This document shows, piece after piece, positions 1-9,384 of a DNA stretch of 46,558 nucleotides. The notes below the pieces were generated by a model that made no database searches, was not told the DNA's origin, and worked only from the letters and a program-made list of their open reading frames with translations. The position numbers and the translations under genes were made by a program. How positions within the stretch are numbered: the stretch's first letter is position 1; every line of letters begins with the position of its first letter. This DNA is from Candidatus Kuenenia stuttgartensis (GTDB taxonomy: Bacteria > Planctomycetota > Planctomycetia > Pirellulales > UBA1268), in the NCBI GenBank assembly GCA_945883745.1, contig CAMCYH010000009.1, forward strand, positions 1 through 46,558, in the 5' to 3' direction.

Positions 1-759
1 GGCCGTGATGGCGGCATCACCCTCGGTCGAACGGGCGATCCCGAAGTCGATCACCTTGGGCTCACCATCTCCACCGACGAGAATGTTGCCTGGCTTGAGG
101 TCGCGATGGATCACCCCCTTTTGGTGACCATGGGCGACGGCCGCCGCCACCTTCCGCAGCATGGCGACACGACTGCGAGTCGAAAAACCTCCCGCATCGC
201 AAAACAGCGTGAGCGGTCTGGCATCTGGCACGAGCTCCATCACGAAGTAGGGAATCGTCAGCGGGCCGATCCGCGCGGTCGACAGGGCGTGGATCTGCGC
301 GACGTGTGGATGGCGAAGCCTGGCGAGCACCTGGGCCTCGTATTCGAACCGCCTCATCTGGGCAGCCGACACGATGCCGTCTCGCATCACCTTGACGGCA
401 ACCAGGCGGGTCGGTGCCTGCTGTCGGGCTTCATACACCCGCCCCATGCCACCGGTACCGATAGCCCGGACAATCGTGATTCCCCCGAGGTCGGTGCCAG
501 GAGGAAGATCGACCGGCGAGCCGACACCAAATCCGAAGTCTTCGGAGGCGCGGCTCAGCGAGCCGTGGCCCAGATCGGAAGGAATAGCGGCCGAGGGATC
601 GGCGAAGTTGGTCCAGCCGCCGGCCGAGCGACCTTCGCCAGCGGCTACTTCACTACGACTCGCCAGGCCCGCCGACATCGGCAACGCATCCGGCTGCGAG
701 CGCGACGATTCGCCCACTTCCTGAGCCTTGCCCTGCGCGTCCCGATCGACCTGCTGCAT
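1..759 (-). CDS. Serine/threonine protein kinase (Hanks type), N-terminal part, cut by window edge
   Basis: This is a Hanks-type Ser/Thr kinase that phosphorylates protein substrates. The visible 253 residues hold a low-complexity N-terminal extension of about 90 residues, a glycine-rich loop GTGGMG at 101-106, the VAVK lysine at 123, the catalytic-loop HRDLKPGN starting at His218, and DFG at 238-240. The gene runs off the left edge just after DFG, so the rest of the C-lobe and any sensor domain are not visible. The ATG at 759 is the only start codon after the in-frame stop at 808-810. It is divergent from an ECF sigma factor, a pairing common in planctomycetes that suggests signalling linked to that sigma factor (inference). 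A small minus-strand frame (653-1075) overlaps its first 107 bases. Confidence 0.93.
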   Translation of the reverse strand, partial: MQQVDRDAQGKAQEVGESSRSQPDALPMSAGLASRSEVAAGEGRSAGGWTNFADPSAAIPSDLGHGSLSRASEDFGFGVGSPVDLPPGTDLGGITIVRAIGTGGMGRVYEARQQAPTRLVAVKVMRDGIVSAAQMRRFEYEAQVLARLRHPHVAQIHALSTARIGPLTIPYFVMELVPDARPLTLFCDAGGFSTRSRVAMLRKVAAAVAHGHQKGVIHRDLKPGNILVGGDGEPKVIDFGIARSTEGDAAITA

Positions 760-1075
760 GAGTGGAGTGTACCCCCGCCTGCGGGGACTGCACGCCCAGC
801 GTGCACCTCAGCAGAGACTCGCGGGCGGCAATGATCTCCCCCACCATCTCGCCGGCAAATCGCTGCCGGGGAACCGGCGAGGCATTCGCCATTTCCCGCC
901 TCCAGCGGCGAAGCTGGATCTGGGCAGCGCGGATGATCCGTACGGGATCATCGACGGCCGCAGGGAGCCGAAGCACGGAGTGGCACCGGATCCGCCTATG
1001 CACGCGCCTAAACGGTATATGGTCTTCTGCAGAACTCGCGTACTCCATGGCACATCCATCACGGATAAGACACAA
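653..1075 (-). CDS. Possible small protein overlapping the kinase start
   Basis: This 140-codon frame lies upstream of the kinase and overlaps its first 107 bases in another frame. Its middle part, from [11 protein letters not shown] through [12 protein letters not shown] to [12 protein letters not shown], reads like a real helical protein: it has regular amphipathic spacing and resembles the start of a J-domain-like fold. The last third is Gly/Ala/Ser-rich and low in information. The true start is unclear. I see no Shine-Dalgarno sequence and do not recognise the family. It could instead be the eroded N-terminus of a longer kinase joined by a frameshift, or a chance frame in GC-rich DNA. Confidence 0.35.
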   Translation of the reverse strand: MCLIRDGCAMEYASSAEDHIPFRRVHRRIRCHSVLRLPAAVDDPVRIIRAAQIQLRRWRREMANASPVPRQRFAGEMVGEIIAARESLLRCTLGVQSPQAGVHSTHAAGRSGRAGQGSGSGRIVALAAGCVADVGGPGES

Positions 1076-1129
1076 TTTCGATCTTTACCTGTTAAAGCGA
1101 GACCGGAGGCCGGGAGGGGCAAACAAAGT

Positions 1130-1156
1130 TTGGAACGGGTGAAAACTCGCTAGAAT
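1130..1156 (+). promoter_or_regulatory. Candidate promoter for the ECF sigma factor
   Basis: A TTGGAA box (1130-1135) and a TAGAAT box (1151-1156) are separated by 15 bases. This is slightly short for a housekeeping promoter. The left box also contains GGAAC, a common ECF -35 core, so autoregulation is possible. Confidence 0.35.
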
Positions 1157-1163
1157 TGGGCCT

Positions 1164-1189
1164 GGAGCCTCCCCTCCGAGGGGAGCTCC
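1164..1189 (+). promoter_or_regulatory. Leader hairpin before the ECF sigma factor
   Basis: GGAG, a bulged C and CTCCCCT pair with AGGGGAG and CTCC around a CCG loop. This gives an 11-bp GC-rich stem that ends 18 bases before the ATG. The purine-rich arm resembles a Shine-Dalgarno sequence, while no good free one is seen closer to the start, so translational control is plausible. Confidence 0.5.
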
Positions 1190-1207
1190 ATCCGCGAGAC
1201 CAATTCC

Positions 1208-1828
1208 ATGGACGCCGACGATCTCGCCTCACCCGATCTGACTGACTGTCTTTCGCAGCTTGCGCAGGGGAACCTGGCCGCCCGCGATCGCATTCTGGAA
1301 CTGTGCTCGGAGCGGCTGCGAGTGCTCGCCCACCGGATGCTCCGTCGGTTTCCGGCGGTGCGTCGCTGGGACGACACCGACGATGTCTTCCAAAATGCCG
1401 CGTTACGACTGCACCGGGCTCTTGCAGAAGTTTCCGTCACCTCGGCTCGGTCTGTTATGGCCCTGGCGGCAACGCAGCTCCATCGGGAGTTGATTGATCT
1501 GGCTCGGCATCATGCTGGGCCACAGTCCTACGCTGCCAACCATGCCTCGAATGTGATGCCGCGCCAGTCGGCGCCCGCCACCGGGGCCCGCTTCGTCGAT
1601 CTCGCCTCGGCATCGGATCCCCTGCTCGACCGTTGGACCCGCTTCCACGAGGCAATCGCCGCCCTGCCCGACGATGAGCGCGAACTCTTCCATCTCGTCT
1701 GGTATGTCGGCGCCGACCAGAAAACGATCGCTGACCTGCTGGAATGCTCACCGCGGACCGTCAAGTCGCGGTGGCGTATCGCCAGGGAAAAAGTGCGGGC
1801 CGCGCTCGGTGGCCAGTCACCCGAGTGA
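1208..1828 (+). CDS. RNA polymerase ECF-type sigma factor
   Basis: This 206-residue protein has the two-domain layout of ECF sigma factors. Region 2, which binds core polymerase and the -10 element, covers about residues 30-90 and includes the acidic DDTDDVFQNAALRLHRAL stretch. Region 4, a helix-turn-helix for the -35 element, lies near 150-200, with the helix ADLLECSPRTVKSRWRIAREK. It fits the planctomycete ECF groups that lie beside Ser/Thr kinases, and it is divergent from such a kinase. No zinc-finger anti-sigma gene adjoins it, so control through the kinase is the simplest idea (inference). The stop codon abuts the end of the convergent HD-domain gene with no gap. Confidence 0.88.
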   Translation: MDADDLASPDLTDCLSQLAQGNLAARDRILELCSERLRVLAHRMLRRFPAVRRWDDTDDVFQNAALRLHRALAEVSVTSARSVMALAATQLHRELIDLARHHAGPQSYAANHASNVMPRQSAPATGARFVDLASASDPLLDRWTRFHEAIAALPDDERELFHLVWYVGADQKTIADLLECSPRTVKSRWRIAREKVRAALGGQSPE

Positions 1829-2500
1829 TCAATCCGCAGTCGACTCGGCATCGAGGTTCCGCAGGATCGTCAAGGCCTCTTCGAGGGTTTGGCACGCGGC
1901 GCCGCGGACGTGCCCCTGTCGGCAGGCCGTGGCCAACAGTGCGACATCGACGAAGTCAGGGTGTGACTCCAGCCGATGCCGCGCCCGCTGACCAAGCGTG
2001 CCAGAGGCATGAGCATGGGCTGCATCGAGCGACTCCAGCAGCCAGCGCGTGCGGGGCGTGATCAGCCCGTTGAGCGCCGCAAGCCCCGCCACGAGCGAAT
2101 CGGCCCGATCGATCGCCATCCCCACATCATGCACGAGCGCGGCTGTGAGAAGTTCTTCGTCGAAGGGCCGCTCCGCATGGACGATGTCAAACGTCTGCAG
2201 TGAATGCTCGAGCGGATCGCCCTCAGGATGCCGCACCGGATCCTGTCGCACACTGGCCAACGGCCGCAACAGATCGGCAAGGCGATCAAACCGGTCGCCC
2301 ACGAGATGTCCGAAGCCACCCCGAATCTCGTCGTGCGTAGGGAGTTGATGCGCGGGCACCCAGCCGCGCGTGATCCGTCGCGCCGCCCGCAGGCGTGATC
2401 GCTGCGAGTCGACGCCCTGAGCCACGAGCCGAGCCGCCTCCGCTGCGATGCGACGGCGCAGCTTATCGTCATGTGGATCGGTGTCACCCATAACCATCAT
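1829..2500 (-). CDS. HD-domain protein (putative metal-dependent phosphohydrolase)
   Basis: The 223-residue protein carries an HD-type pattern: His in EHSLQT near residue 98 and the His-Asp pair in ALVHDVGMAID about 25 residues on, with further histidines in AHAHASG. Such folds usually bind a divalent metal and hydrolyse phosphate esters, but the substrate cannot be read from this sequence. The N-terminal third is Arg/Ala-rich and of unknown role. No signal peptide is seen, so it is probably cytoplasmic. Its ATG overlaps the stop of the upstream DUF1080 gene in an ATGA junction, so the two are translationally coupled. Confidence 0.6.
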   Translation of the reverse strand: MMVMGDTDPHDDKLRRRIAAEAARLVAQGVDSQRSRLRAARRITRGWVPAHQLPTHDEIRGGFGHLVGDRFDRLADLLRPLASVRQDPVRHPEGDPLEHSLQTFDIVHAERPFDEELLTAALVHDVGMAIDRADSLVAGLAALNGLITPRTRWLLESLDAAHAHASGTLGQRARHRLESHPDFVDVALLATACRQGHVRGAACQTLEEALTILRNLDAESTAD

Positions 2501-3171
2501 TCAGGAGCGGATGGTGGAAGCGTCCTCCAGCGCAGGCTGCGGAGGCTGGCTGCAGTAGCGTAGGTCGCCACGCCCAGCGGACGCGCTGGAAGCATCTCGC
2601 TCCGAACGTCGAAGGAATGCCCTGGCACAGCCTGATCGACAACCTGTTTGTCGTCGATGAAGCAGACGATCTGTTCTGGCGTCACCCGCACGCGAATCGT
2701 GTACCAGCGGTTTGACACAAAATCTCCCGCTATCGTGGTGTCGTTCTGTGAGGCATCCAGCCCGTCGATGCTCGAAAGGCCGACAACCGTCCCACCCCAG
2801 CCTCCGACGATCAAGGAGCACACACCATCGCCAACGGGAAACGTGAGCCCACAGAAAAAGTCAAAGCCTTCATCGCGGCGGGCCTCGAGCGAAACTTCAA
2901 AGTTCGTCCGCGGAAACTCGCCCCCCCATGTGATGCCGCTCATGTCGGACCCGACGGCGATCCGAATCATGCCCGCCTCAGCCCGCACCTCTCCTTCTCC
3001 ACCAAACGGCGTCGGCTTCCAGTGGCCGAGATCACGTCCATCAAAGAGCGACTGCCACCCTGGCTCGGCAGCGCGAGCGATGCCGGAGGCCGAGAGCACG
3101 ATTGCCACCGTTGCTAGCCAGCAGCAGGTGCCGCGTCGCGAGGATATTGGAATCAAGAGAGGCAAAATCAT
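2497..3171 (-). CDS. Secreted DUF1080 (3-keto-disaccharide hydrolase-like) protein
   Basis: The 224-residue product has a signal peptide ending near residue 35 (hydrophobic LATVAIVLSASGIARA). A concanavalin-like DUF1080 domain follows, beginning with the family hallmark WQSLFDGRDLGHWKP. DUF1080 proteins are strongly expanded in planctomycetes and some hydrolyse 3-keto-glycosides; the activity of this member is not shown by sequence. It is probably exported. The ATG at 3171 lacks a clear Shine-Dalgarno sequence. It is the first gene of a two-gene unit with the HD protein and is divergent from the yifB-like gene, sharing the AT-rich region around 3200-3230. Confidence 0.85.
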   Translation of the reverse strand: MILPLLIPISSRRGTCCWLATVAIVLSASGIARAAEPGWQSLFDGRDLGHWKPTPFGGEGEVRAEAGMIRIAVGSDMSGITWGGEFPRTNFEVSLEARRDEGFDFFCGLTFPVGDGVCSLIVGGWGGTVVGLSSIDGLDASQNDTTIAGDFVSNRWYTIRVRVTPEQIVCFIDDKQVVDQAVPGHSFDVRSEMLPARPLGVATYATAASLRSLRWRTLPPSAPE

Positions 3172-3202
3172 GAGGTAAGAGCGTACCAGGGCGGGCCACC
3201 CC

Positions 3203-3230
3203 TTGCACGTATACTGTAATTATGTACACT
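3203..3230 (+). promoter_or_regulatory. Promoter candidate for the YifB/ComM-like gene
   Basis: TTGCAC (3203-3208) and TACACT (3225-3230) are spaced by 16 bases in an AT-rich patch that stands out from its surroundings. It sits about 50 bases ahead of the gene and fits a housekeeping sigma promoter. Confidence 0.55.
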
Positions 3231-3282
3231 CTCTAGGAGATTCGGGTTTTTGTCACCGTTTTCTCACGCCAGGAGTCTCGCC

Positions 3283-4851
3283 ATGCTTGCCCGACTGCAG
3301 ACGTTTTCCCTGTTTGGCATCGATGCCGTCCCGGTTGACGTGGAGGTCGATGTATCAGCCGGAGCCCTGCCGGCTACGGTCCTCGTCGGCCTGCCCGACA
3401 CCGCGATTCGCGAAAGCACCCATCGCGTGGCCAGAGCCATGGTCAACTCGGGTTTCAACCGCCCCAACGACCGGATCGTGATCAATCTCGCGCCGGCCGA
3501 GCTGCCCAAGCAGGCCGCCACGTTCGATCTGCCGATCACGCTTGGCATCCTGGCAGGGAGCGGGCAGTTTTCCGCCGAACGTTTCGACGACTATGCCGTG
3601 ATCGGCGAACTGTCGCTGGAGGGATCGACTCGGCCCACCCGCGGCGCCCTCTCGATCGCCATTGCGGCGGCGCGGCAACAACGGCAGCGACCGCTTAAGG
3701 GAGTGGTCGTCCCGGCGGCCAGCGCGACGGAAGCGGCAGTTGTCGAGGACATCGAAGTCATCCCCGTGGCGTCGCTCACTGAGGCGGTGCAGTTCTTCTC
3801 AGGCGACCTCAAGATACCACCGGCGCCACCGCGGGTGACCGAATGGTTTGATCGGTTTGCAAGCTACGACGTCGACTTCGCCGACGTCCGCGGCCAAGAG
3901 GCAGCGAAGCGGGCGCTCTGCGTTGCGGCGGCGGGCGGGCACAACTGCCTCATGGTTGGTCCACCAGGCGGTGGCAAGACCATGCTGGCCAAACGTGTGC
4001 CGACGATCCTCCCGCAGCTCTCCGCAGCCGAGTCGCTCGAGACGACTCGGATCTACAGTGCACTCGGCCTTCTCTCCGGCGGCCAGCCCCTCGTGGCCAC
4101 GCGCCCCTTCCGCGCGCCACACCACACGATCAGCGAGGCGGGACTCATTGGCGGCCGCTCGATTCCGATGCCCGGGGAGATCTCCCTCGCGCACAACGGT
4201 GTTCTTTTTTTGGACGAGCTCCCGGAGTTCAACCGCCGCACGCTCGAGGTGCTCAGGCAGCCACTCGAAGATGGCACGGTCACGATCAGCCGCGCCAAAT
4301 CGTCGACCATCTTCCCGGCCGACTTCATGCTCGTGGCGGCACTCAATCCCTGCCCGTGCGGCTATCGCGGTGATCCGCGCCGTGAGTGTCAGTGCACCGC
4401 CCCGCAGGTTGAGAAGTACATGGGCAAGATCTCGGGACCTCTCGTCGACCGGATCGACATCCACCTTGAGGTACCGGCAGTTCCGTTTCGCGAGCTCTCC
4501 GCGAGCCGCCCCGGCACGTCGAGCAGCCAGATGCGCGAGGCCGTGCTTGCGGCGCGGATGCGGCAGACGCGGCGGTTCACCGGTGCGTCGGCAGTCCAGG
4601 GCCGGCCGCTGACACGTTGCAACGCCCGCATGACCAGCCGGATGATTCGCGAACACTGCCCCCTCGAGCCGGCGGCGGCCGAACTGCTCCGAGCCGCCGT
4701 GACCGATTTAGGGCTGTCTGCCCGCGCTCACGATAAAGTGCTGCGAGTGGCACGGACCATCGCCGATCTCGACGGCAACGAGTCGATCGGCTGCGGCCAC
4801 ATCAGCGAGGCGATCAACTACCGCGTTCTCGATCGCGGACTGTGGACGTAA
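3283..4851 (+). CDS. comM: YifB/ComM-family magnesium-chelatase-like AAA+ ATPase
   Basis: This 522-residue protein matches the YifB/ComM family in length and order. An N-terminal domain starts MLARLQTFSLFGIDA, followed by an AAA+ core with Walker A GPPGGGKT near residues 226-233 and Walker B LFLDELPEF. A cysteine cluster NPCPCGYRGDPRRECQC lies at about 356-372, and a C-terminal chelatase-like lid follows. E. coli ComM is a hexameric helicase that promotes branch migration during natural transformation; the role here is inferred from family. The ATG at 3283 is chosen over an upstream TTG at 3250 because AGGAG lies 7 bases before it and the family starts there. Confidence 0.93.
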   Translation: MLARLQTFSLFGIDAVPVDVEVDVSAGALPATVLVGLPDTAIRESTHRVARAMVNSGFNRPNDRIVINLAPAELPKQAATFDLPITLGILAGSGQFSAERFDDYAVIGELSLEGSTRPTRGALSIAIAAARQQRQRPLKGVVVPAASATEAAVVEDIEVIPVASLTEAVQFFSGDLKIPPAPPRVTEWFDRFASYDVDFADVRGQEAAKRALCVAAAGGHNCLMVGPPGGGKTMLAKRVPTILPQLSAAESLETTRIYSALGLLSGGQPLVATRPFRAPHHTISEAGLIGGRSIPMPGEISLAHNGVLFLDELPEFNRRTLEVLRQPLEDGTVTISRAKSSTIFPADFMLVAALNPCPCGYRGDPRRECQCTAPQVEKYMGKISGPLVDRIDIHLEVPAVPFRELSASRPGTSSSQMREAVLAARMRQTRRFTGASAVQGRPLTRCNARMTSRMIREHCPLEPAAAELLRAAVTDLGLSARAHDKVLRVARTIADLDGNESIGCGHISEAINYRVLDRGLWT

Positions 4852-4962
4852 GTACGAGGTTCGTTTTTCCGGCCGGCGCTGGCGCTGCTGGCCCACCACC
4901 GGGATTCCTGCTACCTTTTTGAATAGATTTCCGCTGTTGATTGCATCACGCACGAGGTTTCC

Positions 4963-5427
4963 ATGCCGGCCCAAAAACGCGCGAAAAAGGCGGCTGCCGC
5001 TTCGCACGACGCTCCTGAAGAGGCTCCCAAAGTCGTGAAGAAAGCAGCGGTCGGGGCGGCCAGCGGAAAGCGGGTGCTCTTGGTCGACGACGACACCGAA
5101 ATCATCGAGTCGATGCGGACCGTTTTGGAATCCCGCGGATACACCGTGCTCACGGCCCGCGACGGCAATCAAGGACTCGTCATGGCAGAGTCCGAAAATC
5201 CTGATCTCGTCGTTCTCGACATGATGATGCCGAAGCGGAGCGGGTTTCTCGTGCTCGAGAAACTCCGCCGGAGCCGTCCGGTGCCGATGCGGGTGATCAT
5301 GATCACGGCGAATGAGGGTAGCCGCCACAAGGCCTACGCAGAAATGCTCGGCGTGGACGACTACATCCGCAAGCCGTTTGCAATGGATCGGCTCCTCGAC
5401 AGTGTCGATCGCCTGCTGAACTCCTGA
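4963..5427 (+). CDS. Single-domain response regulator with basic N-terminal tail
   Basis: The 154-residue protein is a receiver domain preceded by a Lys/Ala-rich tail of about 35 residues. Receiver features are the acidic pocket VLLVDDDTE, the phospho-acceptor Asp in VVLDMMMPK, the Thr in MITAN and the Lys in IRKPF. There is no output domain, so it acts through protein contact. The basic, Ala-rich tail resembles linker-histone-like tails and might bind nucleic acid or polymerase (inference). GAGG lies six bases before the ATG. No histidine kinase gene is nearby. It is on the same strand as dnaG, 174 bases upstream. Confidence 0.9.
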   Translation: MPAQKRAKKAAAASHDAPEEAPKVVKKAAVGAASGKRVLLVDDDTEIIESMRTVLESRGYTVLTARDGNQGLVMAESENPDLVVLDMMMPKRSGFLVLEKLRRSRPVPMRVIMITANEGSRHKAYAEMLGVDDYIRKPFAMDRLLDSVDRLLNS

Positions 5428-5601
5428 TTCTTTGCTTCAAAAGCAACGGAAACGCTGAAAGACCGAGTTTTCCGCGGGGCCAACGGGCCGCGAAATCTGG
5501 GCGGTCTGCGCAGGCTCGGGCTGAGATTGACCCGACCGAAGTGGCTCCCTACATTCCGACGGTCCCTTCGATCGCAATGCAAACAAAGACGCCTCTCTCG
5601 A

Positions 5602-7452
5602 ATGGTTTCGTCCTTGAGCCAATCCACTTCACCCGCTGGCGATGATCTCAAGGAGCGGGTGCGGGACGCCGTTGACATCGTCGAACTGATTGGCGGCTAC
5701 ATCTCGCTGCGGCGGTCGGGCAAGGGGTTGGTGGGATTGTGCCCGTGGCACGATGACTCGCGGCCGAGTTTCCAGGTCAATCCTGAGCGACAGACGTTTC
5801 GCTGCTGGGTATGCAATCTCGGCGGCGATGCCTTCAGCTTCCTGATGAAGATGGAGAAACTCGAGTTTCGCGAGGCTCTCGAACAACTCGCTGACCGGGC
5901 CGGCATTCCCATCACCCGCGGCCGTGGCGGATCGACGGGGGATCGCAAGGCTGAATTGCATCGAGTACTCGGCTGGGCTGCTGACCGATTTCGCGACTGC
6001 CTGCAGGCTTCTCCCGAATCCTGCGCAGCCCGCGACTATCTTACGGGCCGCGGACTTTCCGACGACACCGTCCGCCGCTTCGGCCTCGGTTTCGCACCGG
6101 CCTCGTGGGACTGGCTCCTGCGACAGGCAGCGGCGGCAGGAATCGGCGCCGACCTCCTCGCCGCGTCGGGCATGGCCGTCGAGAGACAGGATCGCTCCGG
6201 CCACTACGACCGCTTCCGTGACCGAGTCATTTTCCCGATTCGCGACCCGGTCGGGCGGTGCGTGGCCTTCGGCGGCCGCGTGCTGCCAGGTGCGCCGCCC
6301 GACTCGGCGAAGTACATCAACTCTCCCGAAACCCCACTCTTCTCCAAGAGTTCGATGCTCTACGGGCTCGACACCGCCCGCGAGGCGATGGGCCGCAGCC
6401 GCCGGGCCGTGGTAGTGGAGGGTTACACCGACTGCCTCGCCGCGCGGCAAGTCGGCGTCGACGACGTGGTGGCTGTGCTCGGCACGGCTCTGGGCGAGAA
6501 GCACGCCAAACTGCTGCGGCGGTATGTCGACCGGATCGTGCTGGTGCTCGATGGTGATGAGGCCGGCCGACGACGTACCGACGAGATTCTCGACGTGCTG
6601 CTGGCCGAAGCGGTCGACCTGCGGATTGCCCGCCTGCCGACCAACGTCGATCCCTGCGACTTCATCCTTGAACATGGCCGGGAGGCCTTCGAAACGCTCC
6701 TCGAGGCCGCAGTCGATCCGCTCGACTACCGTCTCGACGAGGCCGTTGCCCGATTGCCGCGGGATGCCAGCGACGAGGCACTGCTGGCCGCCGTCGAGAG
6801 CGTGCTGTCAGCGCTGGCCAACGTGTCACCGCGGTCGCCGATCTCCCCGTCACAGCAACGGCTTCGTGAAGATCAGGTGATCGGCCGACTCGTGCGGCGG
6901 TTCGGGCTGTCCCGCGAGGTGCTGCGGTCGCGGCTCGTCGAACTTCGTGGCCGGCGACCGGCGGCGGCTGCGACGGATTCGTCGGCCGACGCTCCGCTCC
7001 TCCCCACCAGGCTTCCAGCCTGGGATCGCGAGGTGATCGAGGTGCTCGTGGGCGTGCCCGAAGGTGCGGGGCTGATCATCCGTGAGATCGAAGCCTCCGA
7101 GCTTGAGAGCGGAGCAGGCCGGGAAGTGCTCGAGGCGGCCCGTCGACTCCATGATGGGGGTCGGATCGTCGCCCTCTCCAACCTCCTCATGGAAATTCCC
7201 GACCCACGCCTGCAGAGCATGCTCGTCGCCGTCGACGAGGAAACGATCCAGCGCGGCCCGGTCAGCGCTCAGGAACGAATCGACCACCTGCAAGACGCCC
7301 TGCGACGCCGCTCCGCCGAGCGGCAGGCGCACGCGAGCGCGCGACAACTGAAAACCTCCCGGCTGGATCCCGGCTCGGAGGCCGCACTTCTCGAGCAACT
7401 CGTCGTGCAACGGCGGGCTGCTCAGGGCATGACCAATCCCAAGGAAGGGTGA
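5602..7452 (+). CDS. dnaG: DNA primase DnaG
   Basis: DnaG makes RNA primers at the replication fork. The 616-residue protein has the CHC2 zinc finger (Cys47, His50, Cys68, Cys71), then the catalytic core with a Toprim domain in which Glu273 (VVVEGYTD) and DGD at 317-319 are the metal ligands. A helical C-terminal region for helicase contact follows. I prefer the ATG at 5602, a few residues before the conserved start [17 protein letters not shown], over a TTG at 5527. It is followed by rpoD, the conserved primase-sigma pair of the macromolecular synthesis operon; rpsU is absent. Confidence 0.96.
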   Translation: MVSSLSQSTSPAGDDLKERVRDAVDIVELIGGYISLRRSGKGLVGLCPWHDDSRPSFQVNPERQTFRCWVCNLGGDAFSFLMKMEKLEFREALEQLADRAGIPITRGRGGSTGDRKAELHRVLGWAADRFRDCLQASPESCAARDYLTGRGLSDDTVRRFGLGFAPASWDWLLRQAAAAGIGADLLAASGMAVERQDRSGHYDRFRDRVIFPIRDPVGRCVAFGGRVLPGAPPDSAKYINSPETPLFSKSSMLYGLDTAREAMGRSRRAVVVEGYTDCLAARQVGVDDVVAVLGTALGEKHAKLLRRYVDRIVLVLDGDEAGRRRTDEILDVLLAEAVDLRIARLPTNVDPCDFILEHGREAFETLLEAAVDPLDYRLDEAVARLPRDASDEALLAAVESVLSALANVSPRSPISPSQQRLREDQVIGRLVRRFGLSREVLRSRLVELRGRRPAAAATDSSADAPLLPTRLPAWDREVIEVLVGVPEGAGLIIREIEASELESGAGREVLEAARRLHDGGRIVALSNLLMEIPDPRLQSMLVAVDEETIQRGPVSAQERIDHLQDALRRRSAERQAHASARQLKTSRLDPGSEAALLEQLVVQRRAAQGMTNPKEG

Positions 7453-7564
7453 GGATGCTCGTCTCGTTGCTGCAATCGGCTCTGCGGGAGAACGTGACCC
7501 ACGTTTTCCACCGGTGTCGGGGGGCGGTGCGAGTGACGGTACGATGGTAAAGGAGAACCTCGAC

Positions 7565-9301
7565 ATGAAAAGCGTCAACAGGCTGGCCAACGGTCACGAC
7601 CACTCGAATTCCCAGGCTGCTCCGCCAGCCTCCGCCGGCCCTCTCGGCCACGGCGACCTGGAACTGTTGTCGTTGATCGCCGCGGGCAAAGCCCGGGGCT
7701 ATCTGACGTTTGACGAAGTGAATTCCTACCTTCCTGACGAAGCCGTCGATCCTGAGAAGATCGACGCGCTGCTCGTGGCTCTCGAGGAGCAGGGCATCGA
7801 ACTGCTCGACAGCCCGCCAGCTGACGAAGCCGAGACGCCCGCCGTGGGCCGTCCCGCTGCCGCTGCCGCGAAGCCGACGACGCCCCGCCGCGACGAGGCG
7901 ATCACCACTCCTCCGTCAAACGCGGGTAACGACCCGATCCGCATGTACCTCGCCCAGATGGCCGAGATTCCGCTGCTCACACGCCGCGAGGAGATCTCGC
8001 TTGCCAAGCGGATCGAGGTCACTCGCAAGCGGTTTCGCCGCGCCATCCTCGGCTGCGCGTACTCGATGCAGGCCACCGTCGACACCCTGCGGCGGGTTCA
8101 CGAAGGCGCTCTGCCCTTCGACCGCACGATCAAGGTCTCGCTCACCGAGCGGCTCACCAAAGAGCAGATCCAGGCCCGCATGCCCCACAACCTGGCCACG
8201 CTCGACGACCTGATGGCCCGCAGCAAGGACGACTTTCGACTGCTCATCAGCACGCGGACGAGCGACGACGATGCCAAGGCCGCCCGCCAGCGATTCCGTC
8301 GCGCCCGGGCCAAGGCGCTCACGCTCGTCGAAGAGCTCAGTCTTCGAACCCGTCGCGTGCAGCCCCTCATGAAGGTGTTGCGGGGCATGTCGGCCCGCAT
8401 GGACAGGATCCAACAGGATCTGCGGGCCATGAAGGAGGGCTGCCTCTCCACCGACGACCGCGCCGACATGCGGAAGGAACTTCGTGACCTGATGCTGGCC
8501 ACGCAGGAAAGCCCGCGGTCGCTCCGCACCCGCGTCGGCATGCTCGACAAATTGCGGGAAGAATACGAGGCTGCCAAACGCAACCTTTCGGCGGCCAATC
8601 TCCGGCTCGTCGTCTCGATCGCGAAGAAGTATCGCAACCGGGGCCTATCATTCCTGGACCTCATTCAAGAGGGCAATACCGGCTTGATGCGGGCGGTGGA
8701 CAAGTATGAATACCGTCGCGGCTTCAAGTTCTCCACATACGCCACCTGGTGGATCAGGCAGGCTATCACGCGGGCCATTGCCGATCAGGCCCGCACGATT
8801 CGTATCCCGGTGCACATGATCGACGTGCTCTCCAAACTTCGCACCACTGCCAAGAAGCTGCTCCACGAACTCGGCCGTGAGCCGTCGCCGGAGGAGATCG
8901 CGGAGGCGGCGGGCGTTGGCCTCGAGGAGGCTCGCCGGGTGCTCGACATGGGACGTCAGCCCATGAGCCTCGACCGTCCAATCGGCGAGAGCGAAGACGC
9001 CAGCTTCAGCGAGTTTGTCGAGGATGAATCGACGCAGAGCCCAACGCAGTCGACGACGAACGAGTTGCTGAAGGATAAGATCGAGTCACTGCTCAAAACG
9101 CTCACCTACCGGGAGCGGGAAATCATCAGGCTGCGATACGGCCTCACCGACGGCTACACCTACACGCTCGAGGAGGTGGGGCGGATCTTCCGTGTCACCC
9201 GCGAGCGGGTCCGGCAGATCGAGGCGAAGGCCGTAAAGAAGCTCCAGCATCCTGTCCGTTCGAAGCAGCTGGAGAACTTCTTGGAAACGTCCTTGAACTA
9301 G
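7565..9301 (+). CDS. rpoD: Primary RNA polymerase sigma factor (RpoD/SigA)
   Basis: This 578-residue protein is the housekeeping sigma factor. Region 1.1 covers roughly residues 20-80 and region 1.2 begins [21 protein letters not shown]. Region 2 (about 339-410) includes [17 protein letters not shown] and the -10 binding [10 protein letters not shown]. Region 3 follows, and region 4 at the C-terminus ends with the [13 protein letters not shown] helix-turn-helix. The non-conserved segment between 1.2 and 2 is rich in Arg. The ATG at 7565 has AGGAG nine bases before it, so it is preferred over upstream in-frame starts. It lies 112 bases after dnaG. Confidence 0.96.
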   Translation: MKSVNRLANGHDHSNSQAAPPASAGPLGHGDLELLSLIAAGKARGYLTFDEVNSYLPDEAVDPEKIDALLVALEEQGIELLDSPPADEAETPAVGRPAAAAAKPTTPRRDEAITTPPSNAGNDPIRMYLAQMAEIPLLTRREEISLAKRIEVTRKRFRRAILGCAYSMQATVDTLRRVHEGALPFDRTIKVSLTERLTKEQIQARMPHNLATLDDLMARSKDDFRLLISTRTSDDDAKAARQRFRRARAKALTLVEELSLRTRRVQPLMKVLRGMSARMDRIQQDLRAMKEGCLSTDDRADMRKELRDLMLATQESPRSLRTRVGMLDKLREEYEAAKRNLSAANLRLVVSIAKKYRNRGLSFLDLIQEGNTGLMRAVDKYEYRRGFKFSTYATWWIRQAITRAIADQARTIRIPVHMIDVLSKLRTTAKKLLHELGREPSPEEIAEAAGVGLEEARRVLDMGRQPMSLDRPIGESEDASFSEFVEDESTQSPTQSTTNELLKDKIESLLKTLTYREREIIRLRYGLTDGYTYTLEEVGRIFRVTRERVRQIEAKAVKKLQHPVRSKQLENFLETSLN

Positions 9302-9384
9302 TTGCTTTGCCGGCTCTCGGCGGCCTGTCATGGCAGGAGACCATGCGCGGGGGTAAACTCTGTGTTTCACCCCGGGAACTCCGC

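Larger units (their letters stand above)
760..1207. other. Divergent intergenic region between kinase and ECF sigma factor
   Basis: These 448 bases separate the kinase from the sigma factor. They hold most of the possible small frame described at 653-1075, an 8-bp-arm palindrome at 932-952, a weak promoter candidate at 1130-1156 and a strong hairpin at 1164-1189 just ahead of the sigma-factor start. I see no RNA gene. Confidence 0.6.

Noticed and set aside
5629..6675. 348-codon minus-strand frame opposite dnaG
   Set aside because: dnaG is intact with zinc finger and Toprim residues; the antisense product matches nothing.
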